From the NCBI GenBank assembly GCA_041658605.1, contig JBAZZU010000008.1:1-64000 (forward strand): DNA of 64,000 bases. Reading direction: 5' to 3'. The notes beneath the pieces are model-generated. The model worked only from the letters and a program-made list of their open reading frames with translations. It was not told the DNA's origin and did not search any database. The translations under genes and the position numbers were made by a program. Positions 18,126 to 26,090 of this stretch are shown here, piece by piece. Positions within the stretch are counted from its first letter, which is position 1. Each line of letters begins with the position of its first letter. Origin of the DNA: JBAZWE01 sp041658605. Lineage in GTDB: Bacteria; Actinomycetota; Thermoleophilia; BMS3ABIN01.

Positions 18126-18548
18126 TTGGACTGCGCCTCCCATCCGGGCGTCGCGGCAACCGGCATTTGCTCGCGATGCTTCAGGGGTTGTTGCCCCAGT
18201 TGTCTGACCATCGCTTCTGATGGCAGGTATTTTTGCGTCAATTGTGTCGTGATTGGACGGAATCCGCCAGCGATAGCAGATGGTTCTTCGATTGGCCCGC
18301 TGGCAATTGTATCCATGGTTCTTTCGCTCGTTGGAATTTCTGGAATCTGCTGCTTTCCGGGAATCGCCATGGCCATAAGCGGTTCAGTCATGGGGATCGT
18401 TGAACTGGGCAGGATTAGAAAAGGGCAATCGCCCGCGGGCGGCAGGGGCTTTGCCATTGCCGGCTGCATAATTGGAGCCGTCACCGTTTTTTTATACACG
18501 CTTTTTATCGTGTTCATGTTAGGGATCACCTTCATAGGGGCTATTTGA
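18126..18548 (+). CDS. B-box-like zinc finger / DUF4190 membrane protein (copy 2), TTG start
   Basis: A 140-aa protein. The N-terminal B-box-like finger (DCASHPGVAATGICSRC, CCPSC, YFCVNC) is followed by two DUF4190-like membrane segments with a basic turn (GRIRKGQSPAGGRGFA) between them. The start is TTG with GAGAGG upstream. The first 30 coding bases are nearly identical to those of copy 1, which supports a recent duplication. It is the last intact gene of the membrane-protein island. Confidence 0.82.
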   Translation: MDCASHPGVAATGICSRCFRGCCPSCLTIASDGRYFCVNCVVIGRNPPAIADGSSIGPLAIVSMVLSLVGISGICCFPGIAMAISGSVMGIVELGRIRKGQSPAGGRGFAIAGCIIGAVTVFLYTLFIVFMLGITFIGAI

Positions 18549-18568
18549 CATGATTCTGCGAGTTCGCC

Positions 18569-18745
18569 ATGTTTCACAAAATCATTATTTATGCTCTCGA
18601 TGCGAACACACAGTTATGCAAAACTTTCAGAATGGGCACGAAACTGAATTCGGCGCCCTCCGTTGTTGAAGGCCTGGTATATTTTGGCAGCGATGACGGC
18701 AACCTTTACGCGTTTGATGGTCATACGGGCATCGAGAGGCTTTGA
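18569..18745 (+). pseudogene. fragment of a PQQ-like beta-propeller protein
   Basis: A 58-codon reading frame. Its second half reads NSAPSVVEGLVYFGSDDGNL then YAFDGHTG, a nearly perfect PQQ-like (pyrrolo-quinoline quinone enzyme) propeller blade. It is preceded by the end of another blade, IYALDANTQ. A real protein would have six to eight blades. No ribosome binding site precedes the ATG and stop codons close both ends, so this is a remnant of a larger gene, probably cut by the rearrangement that formed the neighbouring tandem duplication. Confidence 0.65.
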
Positions 18746-18802
18746 CTTAAACCGGAAGGGGGAATATCTCCATTTATGCTTCTGTGTTAGAATCTTCATC
18801 CG

Positions 18803-19501
18803 ATGACTGACGAACTGCTGACAACCTATCAGTTGGCCCCCTCGATCCTCTCGGCGGATTTTTCACGCCTGGGCGAGGACATTAAGCGCGTCATGGACGC
18901 CGGCGTGCGCGTCATACACGTGGATGTCATGGACGGCGCCTTTGTTCCCAATATCACCATCGGGCCGGTTGTTATCGACGGCATCCGTGACCTGGTGCAC
19001 GACGCCGGCGGTGTCCTGGACGTGCACCTTATGATCGAGGCGCCGGAGCGCTATATCGAGGACTTCGCCAAGGCCGGCTCCGACTGGATCTGCGTCCATG
19101 CCGAAGCCTGCACTCACCTGAACATGACCCTTTCACAGATACGGGCAGCGGGGTGCAAATCGGGCGTCTCACTAAATCCCGCGACACCGCTTTCGGCCCT
19201 TCAGGAAGTCACTGGCGATATAGATTTTGCGCTGATGATGACCGTCAATCCCGGTTTCAGCGGCCAGAAGTTCATTTCCTCGGTGCTACCCAAGATACAA
19301 CGGGCACGCCAGCTTCTGCCCGATGGCGTCGGAATCGAAGTCGATGGCGGCGTGGCGACAGATACGATCGACGCGGTGCTGGCAACCGGCGCAAACCTTT
19401 TTGTAGCAGGATCGGCAGTGTTCGGAGCGCCCGACCCCGCCGCCGCCGCCGCCTCGCTGATGGCCAGGATGGCGGAAAAGGCAAGGTCAAAAGCCCGCTG
19501 A
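18803..19501 (+). CDS. rpe: ribulose-phosphate 3-epimerase
   Basis: Interconverts D-ribulose 5-phosphate and D-xylulose 5-phosphate in the pentose phosphate pathway. The TIM-barrel signatures are visible: APSILSADFSRLGED, VIHVDVMDGAFVPNITIGP with the metal-binding His/Asp, LDVHLMIEAPERYI, MTVNPGFSGQKFI and GIEVDGGV near the phosphate site. At 232 aa it has the usual length. It lies upstream of the riboflavin operon, for which ribulose 5-phosphate is a precursor, but the riboswitch region separates the two transcripts. Confidence 0.96.
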   Translation: MTDELLTTYQLAPSILSADFSRLGEDIKRVMDAGVRVIHVDVMDGAFVPNITIGPVVIDGIRDLVHDAGGVLDVHLMIEAPERYIEDFAKAGSDWICVHAEACTHLNMTLSQIRAAGCKSGVSLNPATPLSALQEVTGDIDFALMMTVNPGFSGQKFISSVLPKIQRARQLLPDGVGIEVDGGVATDTIDAVLATGANLFVAGSAVFGAPDPAAAAASLMARMAEKARSKAR

Positions 19502-19583
19502 GGGCCGATGTTCTAAAGGCGCGTCGCGCCGGATATCCACGCAGGCCTGCTGTTTCACCAATGATGACCCCCAATCATTTCCC

Positions 19584-19612
19584 TTCGCTCACAATTACAA
19601 ATATGCTATTAT
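19584..19612 (+). promoter_or_regulatory. candidate promoter of the rib operon
   Basis: TTCGCT at 19584-19589 and TATTAT at 19607-19612 are separated by 17 bases, and a TG dinucleotide at 19604-19605 makes an extended -10. The site lies about 55 bases upstream of the FMN riboswitch. The -35 match is partial. Confidence 0.45.
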
Positions 19613-19668
19613 TTCTGCGTGCGTGTTTTTACGGCGCGCCGAATTAAATAGCTGTTACTTACAGCAAT

Positions 19669-19784
19669 ATCTTCGGGGCGGGGTGTAATTCCCCACCGGC
19701 GGTCATAGTCCGCGAACCTCCATAAAAAGAGGCCGACCAGGTGGAATCCCTGGGCCGACAGTTAAAGTCTGGATGGTAGAAGAT
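19669..19784 (+). promoter_or_regulatory. FMN riboswitch (RFN element)
   Basis: The segment carries the conserved RFN core: P1 strands ATCTTC at 19669-19674 and GAAGAT at 19779-19784, the runs GGGGCGGGGTGTAATTCCCC and CCGGCGGTCATAG, then CCGACCAGGTGGAATCC with the CTGGATGGTAGAAGAT end. FMN binding is expected to favour the terminator just downstream and switch off the riboflavin genes. The element sits upstream of ribD, the first gene of the pathway operon. Confidence 0.97.
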
Positions 19785-19798
19785 AAAGCTACCCTTTG

Positions 19799-19827
19799 CC
19801 CTGGGATGCTGTTGCCCGGGGTTTTTT
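19799..19827 (+). terminator. riboswitch-controlled terminator
   Basis: CCCTGGG at 19799-19805 pairs with CCCGGGG at 19815-19821 (one G-T pair, 9-base loop) and is followed by six T residues. It begins 15 bases after the RFN element and is the likely FMN-dependent attenuator. An uncoding leader of about 170 bases separates it from ribD. Confidence 0.88.
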
Positions 19828-19995
19828 CATGGGCGGCATTCCAGCGCGATAGAGGCACGTCGGTGCCCGGTATCTTTCCCTCCCCATCTTTCCCGAATGA
19901 TTCTTATGTGTTGCGAATGCAATTTCGCCGTGGGCGAAACTTGCATGAAGTAATGAACGTTGCGGATTCTGGCGATAGGGGAAAAATCTAAAACG

Positions 19996-21129
19996 ATGCT
20001 ATCCGGACTCGACATAAGCTTTATGCAAAGGGCCCTCAACCTTGCCGACCTGGCGCGCGGGATGACGAGCCCGAACCCTACCGTGGGCGCGGTGATCGCA
20101 AGGGGCGATGATGTTATCGGCGAAGGCTATCACCAGCGGGCGGGCGGTGATCATGCCGAGGTGGCTGCCATCAAGGCGGCGGCATCTGACGGAAAAGATA
20201 CAACAGGCGCCACCATCTTTGTGACGCTCGAACCCTGTTGTCATACCGGACGTACTGGTCCATGCACCGAGGCGCTCAAAAGTGCCGGCATTTCCCGGGT
20301 GGTTGTGGCTTCACTCGATCCGTCCGCAAAAGTGAACGGCAAAGGGCTGGAGGAGTTGCGCGCAGCCGGCATGCAGGTAGAGGTGCTTGACGGTTCCCTA
20401 GCCGAACGGGCCCGGGTGCAGAACGAGGCTTTTCGCAAGCATGCCGTGACCGGACTCCCCTTCGTGATCTTCAAGAGCGCCATGAGCATGGACGGCAAGA
20501 TCGCCACATCTACGGGTGATTCAAAATGGATTTCCGGGGAAGAGAGTCGGGCCTTGGTGCATTCGATGCGCGGCGAGATGGATGCCATTTCCGTCGGCGC
20601 CGGCACGGTTACGGCGGATGATCCGATGTTGACCTGCCGCATCACCGGCGATCATCGCCAGCCGTTACGGGTGATTTTTGATTCCCGCGCGGAGATATCA
20701 ACAGACAGTAAACTTGTAAAAACCGCCGGCGAGGTCGCGACGATAGTCTTCGCGACCAGCGACGCGCCGGATGAGAAGGTCGAGGCTCTGGAGAAGGCCG
20801 GCGTGGAAGTCGTCAAGGTCGGCAAACAGGCGGGGCGGGTCGATGTGGGTGAGGCGCTCAGGCGTCTTGGCTCGCGTAAGCCCGCGGTCTTAAGCCTGCT
20901 TCTGGAGGGAGGCCCGACCCTGGCGGCGTCTTTTGTCGAAGCCGGCGTCATCGACAAGGTTATGACTTTCATCGCGCCCAAGATCATAGGCGGCGCCGCG
21001 GCCCGTACGCCGGTCGAGGGGTTGGGATTCAGGCTCGTGGGCGAAGCGATCCCGCTGTACCGCATGACGAACAAGTCCATCGGTGACGACGTGCTGCTGA
21101 CCGCGTATACGAACCGGGATGAATGGTAG
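19996..21129 (+). CDS. ribD: bifunctional riboflavin deaminase/reductase RibD
   Basis: Catalyses the deamination and side-chain reduction steps of riboflavin synthesis. The N-terminal cytidine-deaminase-like domain has the zinc motif HAEVAAI at about residue 53 and PCCHTGRTGPC near residue 80. The C-terminal reductase domain includes the KSAMSMDGKIAT and LLLEGGPTLAASF motifs. ATG at 19996 is preferred, with AGGGG about 14 bases upstream; TTG at 19960 would add 12 residues and ATG at 20023 would remove nine. About 377 aa is normal for the fusion enzyme. It is the first gene after the FMN riboswitch. Confidence 0.95.
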   Translation: MLSGLDISFMQRALNLADLARGMTSPNPTVGAVIARGDDVIGEGYHQRAGGDHAEVAAIKAAASDGKDTTGATIFVTLEPCCHTGRTGPCTEALKSAGISRVVVASLDPSAKVNGKGLEELRAAGMQVEVLDGSLAERARVQNEAFRKHAVTGLPFVIFKSAMSMDGKIATSTGDSKWISGEESRALVHSMRGEMDAISVGAGTVTADDPMLTCRITGDHRQPLRVIFDSRAEISTDSKLVKTAGEVATIVFATSDAPDEKVEALEKAGVEVVKVGKQAGRVDVGEALRRLGSRKPAVLSLLLEGGPTLAASFVEAGVIDKVMTFIAPKIIGGAAARTPVEGLGFRLVGEAIPLYRMTNKSIGDDVLLTAYTNRDEW

Positions 21130-21172
21130 TAGGATGCACAGATTTCAGATAACAACGCAGGGGGTTCGCTAG

Positions 21173-21826
21173 ATGTTCACGGGAATCGTCGAAGAGCTGG
21201 GAAAACTCGTAAGCCTTCAGATGAAGGCGGACAGTGGTGTCATCACGATCGAAGCTGACAAGGTCCTGGAGGGCTGTCAGCTCGGGGACTCGATCGCCGT
21301 CAATGGCGTCTGCCTCACGGCCAGGGATATCGGCAGCGGCACATTCTCCGCCGACGTCATGCCGGAGACTATCCGCAAGACCAACCTCGGAAATCTCAAG
21401 CCGGGCGGCATCGTCAACCTCGAGCGGGCGCTGATGCTCTCTTCGAGGCTGGGCGGGCACCTTATGCTCGGCCATGTTGATGCTACCGGCAAGATTATAT
21501 CGATCAAGCCGGAAGGCAACGCGGTTTTTTATACCTTCTCGGCACCCGAGGAGATCAGGCGCTACCTGCTGCCGCAGGGCTCGATAGGCATCGACGGCAT
21601 CAGTCTGACGATAGCGCGTCTGGCCGGCGATAGTTTCAGCGTGTCCCTGATCCCCCATACGGTCAAGGTCACGACGCTGGGCCATAACGGGGTCGGCTAT
21701 GCGGTGAACCTCGAGGCTGACGTGCTGGGAAAATATGTAAGGAAGATCATGGAAGGCGGGCTTCCCGGAGGACAGGGGGAAGGCGGCCTGACGCTGGAAA
21801 AGCTGGCAGAGGGAGGGTTTTTATAA
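21173..21826 (+). CDS. ribE: riboflavin synthase alpha chain
   Basis: Dismutates 6,7-dimethyl-8-ribityllumazine to riboflavin. At 217 aa it has the two lumazine-binding repeats: MFTGIVEELGKL with DSIAVNGVCLT in the first, and GHLMLGHVDATG with GSIGIDGISLT in the second. It is the second gene of the operon, 43 bases after ribD. The naming follows the ribE convention for riboflavin synthase; some bacteria call it ribC. Confidence 0.95.
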   Translation: MFTGIVEELGKLVSLQMKADSGVITIEADKVLEGCQLGDSIAVNGVCLTARDIGSGTFSADVMPETIRKTNLGNLKPGGIVNLERALMLSSRLGGHLMLGHVDATGKIISIKPEGNAVFYTFSAPEEIRRYLLPQGSIGIDGISLTIARLAGDSFSVSLIPHTVKVTTLGHNGVGYAVNLEADVLGKYVRKIMEGGLPGGQGEGGLTLEKLAEGGFL

Positions 21827-21901
21827 ATACGAAATTCGGGAGGCGTTGTTAAACGATCCGTATGATTATTGAAGTTAAGAGAACCAACCAGGAAGGAAAT
21901 A

Positions 21902-23179
21902 ATGGCTGAGGAACAAGAAAAAAAGAAAAAAGACTCGCCCTTCAGCAGTATCGAAGATGCGATCGAGGACATCAAGGCCGGCAAGATCATCGTCGTCTGT
22001 GATGATGAGGACAGGGAGAACGAGGGTGACCTCACGATGGCGGCGCAGTTCGCTACTCCCGACGCCATCAACTTCATGGCGATGTACGGGCGCGGTCTTA
22101 TCTGCATGACCCTGACCCCGGAGAAATGCATCGAGCTTGACCTGCCGCAGATGGTGCAGAACAACGAGGCCACGTTCAGCACCGCCTTCACGGTCTCGGT
22201 GGAAGCGCGTCACGGAGTCACCACCGGTATTTCCGCCGCTGATCGCGCGCATACGATCCAGACAGCTATCATGCCTGGAGCCAAACCGACAGATCTGGTC
22301 CAGCCGGGCCACGTCTTCCCGCTCAGGGCCAAGCCGGGCGGGGTGCTGGAGCGTACCGGGCAGACCGAGGCCGGAGTCGACCTGGCGCGTCTTGCGGGTC
22401 TGGAGCCCGCAGGCGTCATCTGTGAGATCATGAACGAGGACGGCACCATGTCACGCGTGCCGGATCTCATCCCTTACTGCAAGAAACACAACCTGAAGAT
22501 GGTCACCGTAGCCGACCTCATCAAGTACCGGCGCAAGAACGAGAAGCTGGTCCAGAGGGTCGCCGACGCGCGGCTTCCGACGAGGTTCGGCGACTTCCGC
22601 GCCATCGGCTTCAGGAGCCTGCTGGATAACGAGGAGCATGTGGCCCTGGTCAAGGGTGATGTGGACGGCGCCGAGAACGTGCTCATCCGGGTGCACTCTG
22701 AGTGCCTCACCGGTGATGTCTTCGGCTCGATGCGGTGTGACTGCGGCGAGCAGCTCTATCACGCCATGCGCATGATCGAGGAGGAAGGCAAAGGTGTTAT
22801 CCTCTATATGTCGCAGGAAGGGCGCGGCATCGGAATCCTCAACAAGCTGCGCGCTTACGAGCTGCAGGAGCAGGGCATGGATACAGTCGAGGCCAACGAG
22901 GAGCTTGGCTTTCCGGCAGACCTGCGCGACTACGGCATCGGCGCCCAGATCCTGGTTGACCTGGGGCTGACCACTATACGCCAGATGACCAACAACCCCA
23001 AGAAGGTCAAGGGGCTTGAAGGATATGGGCTCAAGATCGTGGAAAGAGTGCCAATCGAGATGCCGCCCCAGTGCGAGAACATCGCTTATCTTGCAACGAA
23101 GAAGGCCAAGATGGGACATATCCTGCACCACCAGGATCTGCGTTTCGACGGCGAGGAAGAGGAAAAAACAAGCGAGTAA
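21902..23179 (+). CDS. ribBA: bifunctional DHBP synthase / GTP cyclohydrolase II
   Basis: Makes both precursors of lumazine. The N-terminal domain (to about residue 210) is 3,4-dihydroxy-2-butanone 4-phosphate synthase, with DDEDRENEGDL and the RHGVTTGISAADR segment. The C-terminal domain is GTP cyclohydrolase II, with the zinc ligands in HSECLTGDVFGSMRCDCG and the RGIG turn in SQEGRGIGILNKL. ATG at 21902 follows AAGGAAGG; a longer frame from 21869 lacks a binding site. At 425 aa both domains are complete. It is the third gene of the rib operon. Confidence 0.96.
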   Translation: MAEEQEKKKKDSPFSSIEDAIEDIKAGKIIVVCDDEDRENEGDLTMAAQFATPDAINFMAMYGRGLICMTLTPEKCIELDLPQMVQNNEATFSTAFTVSVEARHGVTTGISAADRAHTIQTAIMPGAKPTDLVQPGHVFPLRAKPGGVLERTGQTEAGVDLARLAGLEPAGVICEIMNEDGTMSRVPDLIPYCKKHNLKMVTVADLIKYRRKNEKLVQRVADARLPTRFGDFRAIGFRSLLDNEEHVALVKGDVDGAENVLIRVHSECLTGDVFGSMRCDCGEQLYHAMRMIEEEGKGVILYMSQEGRGIGILNKLRAYELQEQGMDTVEANEELGFPADLRDYGIGAQILVDLGLTTIRQMTNNPKKVKGLEGYGLKIVERVPIEMPPQCENIAYLATKKAKMGHILHHQDLRFDGEEEEKTSE

Positions 23180-23272
23180 CGATGCTTTGGATGGCCGCTC
23201 ATGCGGCCGCCGTGCAACGAGAATAAATGAGATTTCCGTACCAGCGGAAAAACAGACAGAAAGGATCAGCTG

Positions 23273-23749
23273 ATGGCAGAAAAATACAAGAGCTACGAGG
23301 GCATGCTCGACGCCAAGGGCTTGAAGTTCGGCATAGTCGTCGCCCGATTCAACGAATTCATCTCCCTGCGCCTGCTTGACGGAGCGGTGGATTGCATCAT
23401 CAGGCACGGCGCCGGCAAGGGCGCGATCGAGGTCGCCTGGGTGCCCGGCGCCTTCGAGATCCCCGTGGTGGCGTTGACGATGGCAGAGACTGGCAAGTAC
23501 GACGGCATCATAGCACTGGGCGCGGTAATCCGCGGCGGTACGCCGCATTTCGACTACGTCGCCGGTGAAGTGTCAAAGGGTGTTGCGAAGATATCACTCG
23601 ACACCAAGGTGCCGGTAGCGATGGGCGTACTCACTACCGACTCCATTGAGCAGGCCGTGGAGCGCGCGGGGACCAAGGCCGGAAACAAGGGCTGGCAGGC
23701 CGCCGCGGGCGCGATTGAGATGGCGCAGCTGATGAAGACCCTGAAATAG
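23273..23749 (+). CDS. ribH: 6,7-dimethyl-8-ribityllumazine synthase
   Basis: Condenses the ribitylaminouracil and butanone phosphate precursors into lumazine; it typically forms icosahedral or decameric shells. The motifs VVARFNEFIS, WVPGAFEIPVVA, ALGAVIRGGTPHFDYVAGEV and VPVAMGVLTTDS (active-site His in the third) are all present in 158 aa. AGAAAGGATCAGCTG precedes the ATG. It is the last gene of the rib operon, and a perfect hairpin follows it. Confidence 0.97.
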   Translation: MAEKYKSYEGMLDAKGLKFGIVVARFNEFISLRLLDGAVDCIIRHGAGKGAIEVAWVPGAFEIPVVALTMAETGKYDGIIALGAVIRGGTPHFDYVAGEVSKGVAKISLDTKVPVAMGVLTTDSIEQAVERAGTKAGNKGWQAAAGAIEMAQLMKTLK

Positions 23750-23833
23750 GATTCGTCCAGGAGAGTGCCGTCCTGGTGTCGCCGTTTGAGCGTTCGCAAA
23801 ATTGACGAAGCCTGGATCAATGAAAACACAGGC

Positions 23834-23865
23834 CGATGCGGACCGGCTTGAGCCGGTCCGCATCG
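23834..23865. terminator. perfect 14-bp hairpin after ribH
   Basis: Two 14-base arms (23834-23847 and 23852-23865) are exact inverted repeats around a TTGA loop, GC-rich. No T tract follows on either strand, so this is a strong hairpin that may stabilise the 3' end or pause transcription rather than a classical terminator. Confidence 0.5.
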
Positions 23866-23898
23866 GTCCGGTAAAGTAATTCCGGTAACGGTCTCCAG

Positions 23899-24420
23899 AT
23901 GTCAAAGTCAATAACCAAATTTCTCAGTCTCCATGAAGAAAAAATACGTTTTCTTCTGGCGGGAAGCTGGAATACGGCGGTGGGCTTTCTGTTTTTTGTT
24001 CTCCTTTTTGACTTATTGCATAACATAACTCATTACTCGGTGATTCTTGCGCTCGGCTATGTTATTGGTATTTCGCAGGCTTACCTTTGCTATAAATTCC
24101 TGGTTTTTAGAACGAAGGGAAACTATGTAAGAGAGTATCTCCGATTCTATCTGGTTTATGGGGTAGCTTTTTTGCTCAACCTGGCAATGCTGCCATTTTT
24201 CATTGAGGTTCTGAAGATCTCTCCCATAATTTCCCAGGGCGCGATTGTCCTGCTTGTCATAATCATCAGCTACATCGGGCACAAAAGGTTCTCATTCAGC
24301 GTTTCCCCCGGCGTGTTTGATGAAGGTAAGCGGTCGCGGGCGCAGGAAGCCGGCGCTCACGATGACGAATTGAAAAAGCTATACAAGCGGCGCGACGCGG
24401 ACGGGAATGAAATCCTTTGA
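23899..24420 (+). CDS. GtrA-family membrane protein
   Basis: A 173-aa GtrA-like protein with four membrane segments. The family signature is FLLAGSWNTAVGFLFFVLLF near residue 17, with SQAYLCYKFLVF in the middle and YIGHKRFSF at the end of the last segment. A hydrophilic tail of about 35 residues rich in charged amino acids follows. GtrA proteins are thought to flip polyprenyl-phosphate-linked sugars across the membrane. This fits the glycosyltransferase with a DPMS-type domain at 27807 and the polytopic protein at 30924. Confidence 0.85.
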   Translation: MSKSITKFLSLHEEKIRFLLAGSWNTAVGFLFFVLLFDLLHNITHYSVILALGYVIGISQAYLCYKFLVFRTKGNYVREYLRFYLVYGVAFLLNLAMLPFFIEVLKISPIISQGAIVLLVIIISYIGHKRFSFSVSPGVFDEGKRSRAQEAGAHDDELKKLYKRRDADGNEIL

Positions 24421-24561
24421 CAGTTTCCACGACCCGGTTCACATATAAAGCGGCGATTTCAAAGCAGAGTGGCAACCTGAGCGGTTTTCCGCTGAGGTCG
24501 TCGGTGATCCGCATATCCCCGCTATCCTCTGCGTCAGGGCACTTCGGCGCCAAAAAGCTTT

Positions 24562-25320
24562 TTAGCTCGCAGAGCATACCGCGCGTACGAAATAGCCCAG
24601 GGGGTCCTCCCTGGACCCTCGCCCGATAGCATCTGAAATGTGGGCTGCAGCAAGCAAGGCAGCAACTGCCGGCGCGAATATTACTGCAATAGGCACGGTC
24701 CAGAACATATTAGCGGTGCGTTTTGGCTTAAGCAGTCGAATTGTCAGCACGACAAGCTTGCTGGCGATGGTGCCTATTTCAGTCCCTCTCTCCCGTATGT
24801 CCACGTTATCGAATCCATTTTCCTCAAATAACCTGGCCAGTCTTTCTCTCGTAAATCGATGATAGTCATGGGGGATATGATGACGGCGCGCCGACCATGG
24901 GACGGTTAGCAGGAGTATCGATCCCTTTTTAAGCACGCGTGAGATTTCCGAAACGAACTCATCCGGGTTTTCAACGTGCTCAAGAACCTCGATGCAAATG
25001 GCGCCATCAAAACTGGATTTTGGGAATGGTATAATCTTGCCGTCGTAGTAAATGATTTCCTGCCTTTCGATGTTCATCCCGTATTCCTGGGAATTTTCGA
25101 CATCTATCCCCTGGTAAAGGCAACCTTCTGGCATCCAGTCTCTCCACGGAGATTCGCCGGCGCCTAAATCCAATATGCGGCCATGTAAGTCTGACATTGC
25201 CGGACGCAGGTATTTTACAATTGAACCTAGCTGAAGATCGATCCGGCAGCGAATCCAAAAAAGTATTGGACTTCTTGATGGCGGTTTGACGGAAATTGGC
25301 TGAAACCCTTCAATTGACAT
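24562..25320 (-). CDS. class I SAM-dependent methyltransferase with C-terminal membrane segment
   Basis: A 252-aa methyltransferase. SAM motif I reads RILDLGAGESPW, followed by the acidic residue in YQGIDVEN, motif II/III FDGAICIEVLEHVENPDEFV and post motifs LLLTVPWSARRHHIPHDYHR. The C-terminal hydrophobic run VPIAVIFAPAVAALLAAAHI suggests membrane association. I chose ATG at 25320 because AGAGG lies seven bases upstream. The gene faces the GtrA gene and borders the decayed insertion element. A role in methylating a sugar or lipid-linked glycan fits the region but is inference. Confidence 0.8.
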   Translation of the reverse strand: MSIEGFQPISVKPPSRSPILFWIRCRIDLQLGSIVKYLRPAMSDLHGRILDLGAGESPWRDWMPEGCLYQGIDVENSQEYGMNIERQEIIYYDGKIIPFPKSSFDGAICIEVLEHVENPDEFVSEISRVLKKGSILLLTVPWSARRHHIPHDYHRFTRERLARLFEENGFDNVDIRERGTEIGTIASKLVVLTIRLLKPKRTANMFWTVPIAVIFAPAVAALLAAAHISDAIGRGSREDPLGYFVRAVCSAS

Positions 25321-25517
25321 ATGTTGACCTCTATTGTTTTGACAATACTCTACCATTCTTCCTTATCGAACTGCGGCGTTGGAGCTGGAATCGAGCGCTT
25401 TCGTTGAAACCATGAATTGATATATGCGAGAACAGTGTCTCGGCAAACGCTCAGGGCCGCTGGGTCCGCCAGAGCCAGGTCGATCAAGGCAAGGCCTGGC
25501 CTGACATGAGATGAACA

Positions 25518-26065
25518 ATGAGACCCACTGAAGCTCATTCGGCATCAACGGGGGTGCCGTGGATACATGCCGAGCTTCAAGACGCGCACGGCATCCACAT
25601 CTGCAAGAAACGGAGTGCCATGCTGTTGGGCAAACCGGGGCTTCAGGGTTTCTCCAGAAGAGAAAAGAGATAAAGAAAAAAGATCGTCGCCGGACAAGCT
25701 GTGGCTGATAGCTTCCACTATGAGACAGCTCAGCCGGGGAATGGTGCACTCACCTGTCGCGGCGGTCAGTACTGTAGATAACTTGCGTAAAAACACTCCA
25801 TGACTGCAGGCTCATGGCGTCCAGGGGCAGCCAGGGCGACGCCTGCAACAGCGCCGCTGCCAAACAGTGATGGCAACGATCAAGACTAAGTTGGATTTAC
25901 TGAAATTGTTTCAAAACCAAGGATGAGGCGCTGTTGGTCGTGTTCAGATACATCGAGGAATCCTGCAACCTGCTATGGCGACATTTGCCTTCTGGCTACC
26001 TGAGTCCGGTTGAGTATGAGAGAATGTTTCAGCAGATGACTGAAACGGTGGTTGGTAAAGAATAA
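25518..26065 (+). mobile_element. decayed IS3-family transposase (orfB remnant)
   Basis: Pieces of one IS3-type DDE transposase lie in order on the plus strand but in different frames. At 25536-25676 is WIHAELQDAHGIHICKKRSA then GLQGFSRREK, matching the N-terminal HTH_21-like region. Around 25707-25770 is AQPGNGALTCRGGQYCR, matching the HSDRGSQY motif with the catalytic Asp lost. At 25814-25867 is MASRGSQGDACNSAAAK, matching SMSRKGDCYDNA, then ATIKTKL. At 25919-26062 is YIEESCNLLWRHLPSGYLSP, matching the C-terminal Glu motif. Frameshifts and stops show the element is dead. Clear end repeats were not found. It sits at the left edge of the AT-rich gene block. Confidence 0.8.
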
Positions 26066-26090
26066 GTGTTAATCGAAACGGGGTATCCCC

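Noticed and set aside
19960..19995. An upstream TTG start for ribD at 19960.
   Set aside because: Adds 12 residues not expected in RibD; ATG 19996 is closer to the conserved start, though neither site is ideally spaced from AGGGG.
25545..25796. Minus-strand frames of 83 and 128 codons (to 25363) across the IS3 remnant.
   Set aside because: They are antisense shadows of the decayed transposase; the plus-strand fragments match IS3 motifs in order.
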